Below are positions 54,991-64,000 of a DNA stretch of 64,000 bases, one piece after another (within the stretch, counting starts at the first letter, position 1; each line of letters opens with the position of its first letter). Source of the DNA: Ichthyophis bannanicus (taxonomy: Eukaryota; Chordata; Amphibia; Gymnophiona; Ichthyophiidae); assembly GCA_033557465.1 (NCBI GenBank), contig CM066033.1, positions 708,569,637-708,633,636 of the forward strand, read 5' to 3'. Below the pieces are notes generated by a model, which had not been told where the DNA came from, made no database searches, and saw only the letters and a program-made list of their open reading frames with translations. A program made the translations under genes and the position numbers.

Positions 54991-55935
54991 ATGGCTGGGA
55001 AAAATTGTATCGCTAAAGCTGTGGCCCCCGTTACAGCTTCTGCCTCGGTCCAGACAGAGGTCCTAATGCCAGTTGAAGGACCAGTTCCATGTGCAGGATG
55101 CCTGCATGCTGAAGCTCTGAGGAAACAAGTGGAGGAACTCAGAGAGGAGGTGGCGAGGCTGAGGAGCATTCAAGACAGTGATAAGTACATTGATGAGATG
55201 CTGCTTGCAGCAACCAAGCTCTCCAGCAGAGGAGAAGATGGGTGACAACAGAATGTCGATGGTTGGACACAAGTCACCAGGGCCTGCAAAATCACCAATC
55301 AAACTTCTCCAGCCCTTGAAATGAAGAACCATTATGCAGCCCTGGAAATGGAGGAGGTGAAAGCATCACTGGAAAGGAAAGAACCAGAGCTCAAGTACCC
55401 CAAAGTTGCAGAATCAGTGACTACAAGGAAACGAAGGGTAGTGGTGGTTGGAGACTCTCTTCTGAGGAGTACTGAGGTGTCCATCTGCCGACCAGATTTG
55501 ATGTCCAGAGAGGTATGCTGTCTGCCTGGTGCCAAAATCCAAGATGTTACGGAGAGTTTGCTGAGACTCATCAAGCCCACTGACTATTACCCAATGTTGC
55601 TAATCCATGTTGGAACAAATGATACTGCCAGGTATACCTCGGAGCGTATCAAAAGTGACTTCATGGCTCTGGGACAGAGGGTGAAGCAGTTAGGTGCACA
55701 GGTGGTGTTCTCTTCAATCCTCCCTGTTGGGGGTAAAGGGAAAGGCAGAGAGGCTCGCATCCTGGAGATGAATGCATGGCTGCGTGGATGGTGTCATCAA
55801 GAGCGTTTTGGTTTCCTAGACCATGGGATGATGTTCCAAGGGTTGCAGAGCAGAGATGGCATCCATCTGTCCAAGAAAGGTCAATGCGTCTCCAGTAGTA
55901 GACTGGCTAATCTACTGAAGAGGGCTTTAAACTAG
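54991..55935 (+). pseudogene. CR1 ORF1 protein with SGNH-type esterase domain, one in-frame TGA
   Basis: Start ATG 54991 (MAGKNCIAKAVAPVTASASV). A CAGC-LHAEALRKQVEELREEV segment is a Cys pair followed by a coiled coil. An in-frame TGA at 55243-55245 is the only interruption; the same frame continues DGWTQVTRACK to 55935 (about 314 codons in all). The esterase domain has VVVVGDSLLRSTE (nucleophile Ser in GDS, near 55450), LIHVGTNDTARY (block III GTND, near 55610) and SRDGIHLSKKG (catalytic Asp/His in DGIH, near 55855). Esterases of this type are known in CR1 ORF1p; the substrate is not established. Confidence 0.9.
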
Positions 55936-56027
55936 ATTCGTTGGGGATGGGTGAAGAAAGCCCCCAGGTAGGTGATACCCATTTCCATAAAGTTATTTAA
56001 TGTAACAGGGGTAACATATGGAAAGCA

Positions 56028-56220
56028 GTGTGTATAAATGCCCATATCATGGGAAATAAGATCCCTGATGTTGAAGCTTTGGTGGTAGTGGCTGACTTGG
56101 ATTTAGTGGCAGTTACAGAAACATGGTTCACAGAAAACCATGATTGGGATATAACTATACCTGGCTATACTTTATTCAGAAAGGACAGGGTAGGAAGTAG
56201 GGGAGGAGGAGTGGCACTAT
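56028..56220 (+). pseudogene. CR1-1 ORF2, endonuclease start
   Basis: Reads AHIMGNKIPDVEALVVVADL and AVTETWFTENHDWD, the start of a CR1-type APE endonuclease, up to RGGGVAL where L2-4 has inserted. ORF2 probably begins a little upstream of the ATG at 56028. The coding continues at 60557. Confidence 0.85.
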
Positions 56221-56221
56221 A

Positions 56222-56430
56222 GGGGCTGCCTGCTGCTCCTAGCCCAATCGGGGCTCAACGCCGAGGATTTAAACTTCGCGCCATCGGGCGCCGACCCTCT
56301 ACAACCCCCGCCACCACCAGCAGCTCTCCCTTCCCGGGGATCGAGCCACCAGCGGCGGGAGGGGCTGCCTGCTGCTCCTAGCCCAATCGGGGCTCAACGC
56401 CGAGGATTTAAACTTCGCGCCATCGGGCGC
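56222..56430 (+). repeat. Two tandem 139 bp 5' monomers of L2-4
   Basis: GGGGCTGCCTGCTGCTCCTA and the following ~70 bases are repeated with period 139 (56222 and 56361). GC-rich, unlike the rest of the leader. Tandem 5' monomers in LINEs often carry the promoter; that role is inferred. Confidence 0.88.
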
Positions 56431-56499
56431 GCCCGCGCCTGAGGGCCTCGCCAGAGGGCCCTTTGGCGTGGCCCTTAGGCGAAGGCCAGTGACGGAGGC

Positions 56500-57262
56500 C
56501 ATTCTCCAACAGGCAGACCCCACAAACCAGCAAGGAACAAACTCTGAACATCCGACCGCGAAAACGCAAGTAAAGACACTGCACTCTCAGAATAGCACCT
56601 ACCCTACACGGTAGCCATCCTAGAATTAGATTTATTTGATAATCCAAGCAAAAGTAGTTATATGCGTATACCAACCGAACCACTTTACTGTAAATTCTAA
56701 TAAAATATTACTCATACATATGTCCCGATACTACCAGTGTAACGTATCATCTACACTTGACCTATGATATATGTAGCATAACTGTGTAACCCGCTAGATC
56801 TAGTTAGCTCAGTTAATTGATTCCTGTGTAATCTGCCACTAGTCTTATTCTTACATATGGCCAGATTTTATCAGCTTAACCTACTATTTACAATTACCTC
56901 CGAGGTAGGTTGTATAATCTATGTAACCAGCCAGTCCTAGTTAGCTTTGACTCAGTATACTTGTGTAATCTGCAGTTATATAACATTACCAGCCACTATC
57001 TGCCATCAGCTACCACTGCAACCACCACTAGCAGACTGTGTAGACGCAACTTAAAATTCTGAAGAATCTTTGTCTTATGGTGTAAAATGCAATATGTAAG
57101 CTCCAGTAAACCCCCAATAGACTGGAAGCCCCACCACAAACCGCAACCTTCCTACAACTATACCAAAGATAGAGCAAGATTATCACAACCAGGCAGCATA
57201 CCTGACCCACCACCACCAACCAACATCTCAACCCAGATCCATACCGCAACAAAACATACAAA
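56500..57262 (+). other. L2-4 leader region, no gene recognised
   Basis: AT-rich sequence with repeated GTGTAATC/CTAGTTAGCT-type motifs (near 56810, 56935) that suggest old internal duplication. No conserved protein; short frames such as 57087-57317 carry no motif. Confidence 0.5.
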
Positions 57263-60200
57263 ATGGCCCTATCCTGCATCATCTCAATTGCCCTCTACCT
57301 CCTTGCTACAGGCCTAAGCAATGTCACTGGCCTATATGCTAACAACAATCACATACCAACTATCCACAGTTATAGAAGGAGGTGGCCAGATGTCCCCTTC
57401 TATGAATCACGAGAAACCACTCAAACCCACCACCACCACCTCCTGCAGGTATCATTACAGCACAGCAAGAAGAAGAAACAGGGAGAAAACCCCCTCCCTC
57501 GAATCATGAAATGCGCCCTTGTAAATGCCCGATCTGTACGTAAAAAATGGCCAGTCATCTCAGATATGATATCACTACACAACCTTGACCTACTACTGAT
57601 CACCGAGACATGGCTTTCCTGTGATGACAACGTGCTACTCAACCAGCTCCTGCCCGCTAACTTCTCTGTCCATACATGTCACAGATCTGGCAAAAGAGGA
57701 GGTGGCGTCCTCGCCATCACCAGATCTGACCTTCATTTCAACATAAAAGAAGCAACCAGCTCGCCGCTCCTAGACACAATCTTGATAGAGAATAAGTGTT
57801 CCTCCATCAATCTACTTTACAGAGCTCCATCATCTGATCCAGATGCACTAGCAACGATAATCGACATGGCCGCAAACTCCCAGAGCCCCTATACAACAAG
57901 CTGGGTACTAGGAGATTTCAACCTCCCCTCCCTGCAAGACTCTCACTCAAAGGCGTTTCTTGAAGCCCTGAAGGATCTAGGATACAGCCAATTAATCAAG
58001 GAACCTACCCATATAAAAGGAGGCATGCTAGATCTAATATTCACAACAGACGCAACCATCAGAGGACCAACCATCCCTGAACTATCAATCACCGCAGTCC
58101 CATGGTCAGATCACTCGTTAATCCTATTCCAAATTCCTCAGCCAAGCCATGGCCAAAAGGAAGAAACACAGCAGTCGGTCAGTCCAGCAATCCGCCGAGA
58201 AGATTCCAACCATTCAACAAAGAACTAATCCTGAAATCAGCAATCCCACTAATAACCTCACCAGCACACAACCCAGACGAACTAGTCTCCAACTGGAATG
58301 AGATACTCAGCTCAATCGCTGTTCGCCCATCAAATAACAAATCTCAAGGGAAACGACACACAGCAGCCTGGTACTCTACTGAGTTGAAAGCCTCACTCGC
58401 GACACTAAGAAAACTTGAGAGACGCTGGCGCCGCTCACGCTCAGAAGTAGACCAAAGTGCATACAACTTACAACTCACAGCGCACCATACTGCAGTGACA
58501 GAAGCCATGAGACGTTACCACGCTGACACTTTAAAGAGATCCCTCAACAAACCTCGTGACCTGTTTGCCCTCGTTAAGCGACTTACAACAGAACCTGCAT
58601 CAGAACAAGCAAACGGAATCCATCCTCAAACATATGCGGACTATCTACAAACCAAACTCTGTCAGATAAACAATAACCCTGCGTCCAGCACTATCCTTCA
58701 GCCTTACAATCAAACACCACTCACTACCTTCACGACTCCATCCAAACAACGCATCGAAGACACCATAACAGCCATCAACACGACTACTGCACAATCTGAT
58801 CCATGCCCGGCTTTCTGGATCAAAGAACTACGGACTGACCTCAGTCCCCTCATATCCAGACTCATGGAACAATCGTTCACAACGGGTGCTTTCCCACGCA
58901 CCCTCAAACACACATCAATAAGACCTCTACTAAAAAACAACAAACTCGACCAACAGAAACCGGAATCCTACAGACCGATAGCAAGCATACCAATGCTAGC
59001 AAAAATAATGGAAAAGGAAGTTCAGAGACAAATACAAGATCACATTGACTCCAATGCACCACTGGATCCATGCCAACACGGATTTAGATAAGCCCACGGA
59101 GTTGAAACCCTTCTTACCACACTCTTCAGCAGCATAATATCAGGCATCAACAATACCCGCCAAGGCTTTGTCCTTGTCTTCCTTGACATCGCGGCAGCAT
59201 TTGATTCCGTGAGCCATGAGCGCCTCCTAGAACGCCTCAACGAGAAAGGAATCTCCGGTAAAGCACTCGAGTGGTGCAGGTCCTACCTCTCGGACAGATG
59301 GCAGCAGGTACGATCCAGAGACACATCATCAGATCCATTCCACCAAAGCCAAGGTGTCCCACAAGGATCCTCCCTCTCCGCCTTGCTGTTCAATATTTAC
59401 ATGCAACCTATCTGCAACCTGATCCGGTCTTTCAACGTTAATTGCATGATATACGCAGATGATGTGCTATTATACACGCCTTTTGCAACAGAAAACCCCG
59501 AACTCTCATCAATAACATGCTGCATAAATGAAATATCCAATTGGCTACAATCCCAAAACCTCCGGATTCAACACAAGAAGACGGAGGTGATGTTCATTAC
59601 AAGGAACCGTAACTTCACTGCGCCGGCAGTACTAAAAGTGAAGGACGCAGACCTCCAGATCAAATCCGCGATCAGGTACCTCGGCGTCACACTAGACCAG
59701 AACCTAAATATGCAGGCACATATAAGTAACACTGTAAGGGCAGTATATCATAAAATCAGATCCCTTAGATACCTGCAATCTCTGCTTGAGCCAGATGATT
59801 TCAGGACTATCTATCAGGCACTAATCATCCCGCATTTCGATTATGCGAATGCAATACTGCAGGGACTCCCCCAAACCACTCTAAACCCACTGCAAATGGC
59901 AATGAACACTGCAGCAAGAGTTCTACACGGAGCATCCAGGAAAGACCATGTCTCACCCATTATGAAACAACTCCACTGGCTCCCGATTCAAGGTAGAATT
60001 ACATTTAAGACCTTGCTACTCACCTTCAAAGCCACCAAAAGTCTCTCGTCAGCATCACTAACAGAGCTAATCCAGATGACAACCCACAATAGGGACAGGT
60101 GGTCAGTAGCACAAAACACCTTGATAGTCCCAAGATCAATAACTCAATGTACCAAGTCAACATCCAGCAGGGCCTACAAATTTTATGCACCAATGAAATG

Positions 60201-60348
60201 GAATAACCTCCCTCACAACATCCGAACAATCACAGACATATTCCAATTCAGAAAAGCCGTGAAACACTACCTCTTCCTCCTACATTACCCGGAAACCAAT
60301 AGAAGCTCAGTACCAACTGCTGAAACCACCCAAGTCTCCACTGTCTGA
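57263..60348 (+). pseudogene. L2-type endonuclease-reverse transcriptase of L2-4 (one frameshift, one nonsense)
   Basis: The endonuclease lies in frame 57263-58228: ALVNARSVRKKWPVISDMIS (ATG 57506 is the most natural start), LLLITETWLS, VLGDFNLPSLQDSHS and PWSDHSLILF. A one-base frameshift near 58180-58230 leads to the frame 58102-60348, with YRPIASIPMLAKIMEKEVQR, an in-frame TAA at 59089-59091 just after CQHGFR, then LVFLDIAAAFDSVSHERLL (motif A), GVPQGSSLSALLFNIYMQP (motif B), MIYADDVLLYTPF (YADD near 59455), VTLDQNLNMQAHI, LHWLPIQGRITFKTLLL and MKWNNLPHNIRTITDI to the end at 60348. Two point defects only, so recent. Confidence 0.92.
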
Positions 60349-60556
60349 AACCATACGAGCACATGACTAGTCTGTGAATTGTATATATTGTTATTGTATA
60401 TAGTTCCCGTTAGCCAAGTTGAATTTCCTGTTCATATGTAAACACAAAGTACTATTGGAAATGTGTGTGTTCATTGTTTACTGTAAACCGCGCTGATGCT
60501 GAATAGCGCGGTATAAAAGAGACTATAAATAAATAAATAAATAAATAAAAATAAAA

Positions 60557-62363
60557 ACTATTATTATTAAAGCTTTGGAATTACAGAGCTTAAAAGGGAG
60601 AGGGGAGGCATTGTGGGTTAAACTAGAAAGAGGGAAAGAGAAATCTATTTACATTGGTGTGATATACAGACCTCCCTCACAAGAGGAAGAGGTGGACAGA
60701 GTTAATTGAAGACATGCGCAGCATTGCTAGGAAAGGGGAAGTGCTACTGATAGGAGATTTCAATATGCCAGATGTTGATTGGAACATTCCTGCTGCAGTA
60801 TCATCTAGAAGTAAGGAGATGCTGGATTCTCTACAGGGAAAACTATTCAGGCAATTGGTAACAGACCCCACAAGTGAAGGGGCCATACTGGACTTGGTGC
60901 TTACCAATGGTGAGAGTGTTTCTGATGTTGTAGTGGGAGATCATGTTGCATCCAGTGATCACCAGATGGTGTGGTTCAGTATTAGGACTAGGGCTGTTAG
61001 AATCCATTCAAAGGCAAGGATCTTAGACTTTACGAAGACTAACTTTGCGAACATGGGCCAATACCTCAGGGAGTCGTTAGTTGGATGGGAACAGCTGAGG
61101 GATGTAGAAAAACAGTGGGAAAAACTGAAAGGGGATATTTTAAGGGCAACCAACCTTTTTGTTAAAATGGTAAATAAAGGTAAAAGGAAAAGGAGACCGC
61201 TATGGTTTTCGAAAGAAGTAGCTGAAAAAGTGAAGAAAAAGAGGGAGGCCTTCATGAAATACAAGAGATCACAGAGAGAGGAAGACAGGCATCTGTATTT
61301 GGAAAAACTTAGAGAAGCTAGCAAAGTAGTCAAGGCGGCAAAGATTCAAAAAGAGGCGGAAATAGCCAATGCAATAAAATGGGGGGATAAGACATTTTTC
61401 AGATATATTAGTGAGAAGAGGAAGGGCAAGAGTGGCATTGTCAGACTCAAGGGTGCAGGGGAGGAATATGTAGAAGCTGATAAGGATAAAGCGGAATTGC
61501 TTAACAAATGTTTTTGTTCTGTGTTCACAGATGAAGAAACAGGAGCAGGACCTCAGAAAACACCCACAAATAGGAACAGAAGCAAAGGACATCTTGAACA
61601 ATTTTCAAAAGACTGCGTTCGTGAGAAACTATCTCAACTTAAAGTAGACAAAGCGATGGGACCGGATGGGATACACCCGAGAATACTGAGGGAACTTGGG
61701 GACGTTCTAGCAGCTCCACTGACTGACCTTTTCAATGCCTCATTGGAGTAGGGAGTGGTTGCAAAGGACTGGAGAGAGGCTCATGTGGTGCCTTTACACA
61801 TAAGCGGAAGTAAGGATGTGGTTGAAAACTACAGGCCGGTTAGTTTAAATTCGGTGGTGAGTAAATTATTGGAAACGCTGCTGAAAGAGAAAATAGTGAG
61901 GTTTCTGGAGTCCAGCGGATTATAGGATCCGAGGCAGCATGGATTCACCAGAGGCAGGTCTTGTCAGACAAATCTGATTGATTTCTTTGACTGGGTGACC
62001 AGGGAGTTGGACTGAGGGAGAGCCCTAGATGTGGTGTATTTAGACTTCAGTAAAGCCTTTGACACTGTTCCTCAGAGGCGACTTATAAACAAACTGAGCA
62101 CCCTAGGGATGGACCCTAAAGTTACTGCTTGGGTTAGAAATTAGTTGGGTGGGAGGCGACAGAGAGTACAAGTAAATGGAGCTCACTCTGAGGAGAAGGA
62201 TGTTATCAGTGGTGTGCCTCAGGGATCTGTCCTTGGTCTGATTCTTTTTAACATCTTTGTTAGTGATATAGCGGAAGGTCTTTCAGGTAAGGTTTGCCTC
62301 TTTGCGGATGATACCAAAATCTGCAATAGACACCCAGGAAGGGGTAGATAACATGAGGAGAGA
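60557..62363 (+). pseudogene. CR1-1 ORF2, endonuclease C-side and RT
   Basis: Continues VIYRPPSQEEE, then after a one-base shift near 60700 GEVLLIGDFNMPDVDWNIPA, LDLVLTNGESVSDV and SSDHQMVWFSI. Linker LWFSKEVAEKVKKKREAFMK; RT from KAMGPDGIHPRILREL, a TAG at 61749, then AHVVPL, NYRPVSLNSVVSKLLE, HGFTRGRSCQTNL, VVYLDFSKAFDTVPQRRL (motif A), [17 protein letters not shown] (motif B) and CLFADDTKICN (FADD near 62305). Several more stops (61923, 62014, 62142). It ends at the GDW block, where DIRS-6 is fused. Confidence 0.9.
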
Positions 62364-63822
62364 TCTCCTCCTGCAGCTTGGAGACTGGTATGTCAATCTT
62401 CTGACATCACTGGATATAGCCTGCCACCTTCTCACTCCAACTCCAGTGTGAACTATAACAAAGCAGACTCAAAGGAGCAACAAACAAGTAGACAATAGTA
62501 ACGCTGAAAACATCTTAACTAACGCTATCCACCGCCACCCCTCTTTTTTATTTTTTGTGGGTAAGGCTTTCTTACACCCTACCCTGTCACAGGTGATGTC
62601 ATCCTCAACGGAAAACAATTTTGGCTTACCTGTAATACATGCCAGTCGAATAGCCCATCTGCCTCCTCTTCCATTGCGGCACTCCCCGTGCCACCCTGTC
62701 GGTTCATGTAGGCCACCGTTGCCGAGTCCTGCATCCATGTGAACCCTGCTGAGGAAGTCCGGATTTGGCGGGAAACTGCTAAGTATACTCCCCGCGCTCA
62801 AAGGCCTTACCTGCGGTGTCTCAACTCTGCAGTAACGGTGCTCGCTCCGTGTACCGAGAAATTCCCGAACCGCCATGCTGCCCGGCAGAGCCGAGAGTAG
62901 CCAATCTGGAACGGCCTGCTCCCACGGCTCGTGCTGTCCTATCCGGTGCCAGAACAGATACTGCTGCCGCTCGCACCCCGATCAAACTTGAGGGTGCCGG
63001 TGCGGCCCATGGAGCTCTCCCCCGTACAACCCAGGGGGAGAGATCACAAGCACAGCGGTTAGTGGCCTCGAAGTCAGCCCAAATGAGCGACTGCCCCGCA
63101 CAACAGTAAGCGCTACACTGCTCGATCTCAGCGTGAGCAGCGTGCGCTGGAGGGACCGAGCATGGCGCTCTTCCAGCTCCTCCCGCTGCCCCGAACACTT
63201 TGGGGCAGCACAAGCGGCGCTCCTCTCGTCTTCTGCCGGGCTCCCCTCCGTATCGTCCGGGAGGGGAGAGCCGACACACATAAATGGATGACATCTGGAG
63301 TTAATAGCAACATTAATTGACCGAAGTTGATGGCAGCGAAGGATGTACCCTCTAATGGTCACAGGAGCAGGCGGAAAATGCCCTTGTTAACCGCGCGCTC
63401 TCAAAGAAGCTAAGGTTACTAAAGGAAAACTATTATTAACCTCTAAAAGATATTAAACAAAAAAGTATTAAAGTAAATGGGTGACTTTTAACTTCAAAGC
63501 GACTATCGCAAAGAAAACCCCTTAAAACTAATACTCAGAATTTCAAGATAAGCTAGGTCAAAAGTAAAATCAAACTTAAACCAAATTAAAAGAAAAACTA
63601 GCTCCTGACTCTAACTGATCCCTAACTTATTCCCAAGTGAGCCCAGAAGGCAGGCTCACACGTCCTCCTGCTGCATGGAGACTGGACACACTGGGGGCTG
63701 ATGGGAGATACCAGCAGGCTATATCAAGTGATGTCACGACTTTGACATGCCCAGTCTCCAAAGCTGCAGGAGGAGGTGCACAACCCAGAGGTAGAGGACT
63801 AAACTGGAGGAACAATAAGGAA
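62364..63822 (-). mobile_element. DIRS-6, rearranged internally deleted DIRS remnant in CR1-1
   Basis: The right end (about 63625-63822) is a full DIRS terminal repeat very like that of DIRS-2 (9730-9926), finishing in ATAAGGAA. The left side has only the inner part of the terminal repeat, starting in the shared block CTCCTGCAGCTTGGAGACTGG (62368-62389). About 1.46 kb, without recombinase, RT or intact internal complementary region. A ~30-40 bp piece of CR1 coding sequence is missing at the junctions. The interior shares a CCCCCGTACA...GGGGGAGAGATCA block with DIRS-2 (9467-9495 and 63016-63047). Confidence 0.75.
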
Positions 63823-64000
63823 TGTAAGGCCATGCATTTGGGCTGCAGCAATCCAAGGGAGAAATATAGTATAGGGGGTGAAGTACTTTTGTCCACTAAA
63901 GAAGAGCGGGACCTAGGCGTGGTTGTGTCTGATGATCTTAAAGTAGCTAAACAGGTAGAAAAGGTGTTGGCAAAAGCTAGAAGGATGCTTGGGTGCATAT
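63823..64000 (+). pseudogene. CR1-1 ORF2, RT thumb region (runs off the window)
   Basis: Reads MHLGCSNPREKYSIGGEVLL, then EERDLGVVVSDDLKVAKQVE and AKARRMLGCI in one frame, the CR1 segment that normally follows the GDW block about 15 codons later. This shows that DIRS-6 interrupts a single CR1 copy. Confidence 0.9.

Larger units (their letters stand above)
56221..60556 (+). mobile_element. L2-4, near full-length L2-type LINE inserted in CR1-1
   Basis: Flanked by a short target duplication ACTAT (56216-56220 and 60557-60561). It contains duplicated 5' monomers, a ~700 bp AT-rich leader, ORF2 (57506 or 57263 to 60348) and a 3' UTR that ends with a GTAAACCGCGC / GCGCGGTAT hairpin and ATAAATAAATAAATA tail. 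It is the freshest relative of L2-1. No ORF1 is recognised in the leader. Confidence 0.9.
54535..64000 (+). mobile_element. CR1-1, CR1 LINE with 5' region, inserted in DIRS-3; runs off the right edge
   Basis: Order: ~450 bp 5' region, ORF1 with esterase domain (54991-55935), then ORF2 with endonuclease (from about 56000), broken by L2-4 (56221-60556), resumed at 60557, broken again by DIRS-6 and resumed at 63823 with KCKVMHLGC-type RT thumb sequence. Most genomic CR1 copies are 5'-truncated; this one keeps ORF1. The 5' boundary is not certain, since the DIRS-3 sequence fades out rather than ending at a recognisable duplication. Confidence 0.88.

Noticed and set aside
1..64000. Host protein-coding gene, tRNA, rRNA, CRISPR or bacterial content
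   Set aside because: Every long frame with recognisable motifs belongs to a retrotransposon or transposon; no exon-like non-TE sequence, RNA gene or regular spaced array was seen.

Overview
This 64 kb window is almost wall-to-wall transposable elements, and I found no host gene, tRNA or rRNA. The mixture is DIRS tyrosine-recombinase retrotransposons in at least six copies, a Penelope-like element (PLE) with GIY-YIG domain and hammerhead ribozymes, L1, a BovB-like RTE, CR1 and L2-type LINEs, and hAT DNA transposons. That repertoire points to a large vertebrate genome, most likely an amphibian. I favour a caecilian because DIRS copies are so abundant, but that species-level guess is inference only. 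Element names used here (DIRS-1 to DIRS-6, L2-1 to L2-4, hAT-1 to hAT-3, CR1-1) are local labels.

Layout. 1-10147 is the gag-side end of a minus-strand DIRS element (DIRS-1) that runs off the left edge, split at 4150-9926 by a second, apparently non-autonomous DIRS element (DIRS-2). 10148-~54535 is a third DIRS element (DIRS-3), cut in two by a 41 kb block. That block is one 5'-truncated L2-type LINE (L2-1, 10991-52312), itself opened twice: by DIRS-4 (12536-21552, carrying an L2 fragment and hAT-1) and by the PLE complex (22215-51715). The PLE carries a BovB-like RTE (22410-25731), a nearly full-length L1 (26095-33150), hAT-2 (34130-37009), an L2 3' fragment (37365-38972) and DIRS-5 (44348-50805), whose gag gene is split by a short hAT (48968-49315). 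From ~54535 to the right edge a CR1 element (CR1-1) begins inside DIRS-3. CR1-1 is interrupted by an almost intact L2-type LINE (L2-4, 56221-60556) and by a rearranged DIRS remnant (DIRS-6, ~62364-63822).

Most junctions can be placed to the base. hAT copies have 8 bp target duplications, the BovB-like RTE and L1 have 12-14 bp ones, the PLE has 15 bp, and DIRS-5 has none but its internal complementary region spells out the joined ends. The nest is therefore a readable relative chronology: DIRS-3, then L2-1, then PLE, then DIRS-5, then hAT-3, five levels deep.

Best preserved are the 1063-codon RTE ORF (no stop or frameshift), L2-4 (one frameshift and one nonsense codon), L1 (a few frameshifts) and DIRS-5 (two compensating frameshifts plus hAT-3). 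The most unusual structures are the two hAT elements. Each combines a ~400 bp near-perfect GC-rich palindrome with a GGACTGG-type minisatellite. They share an internal core but differ in termini and palindrome sequence.
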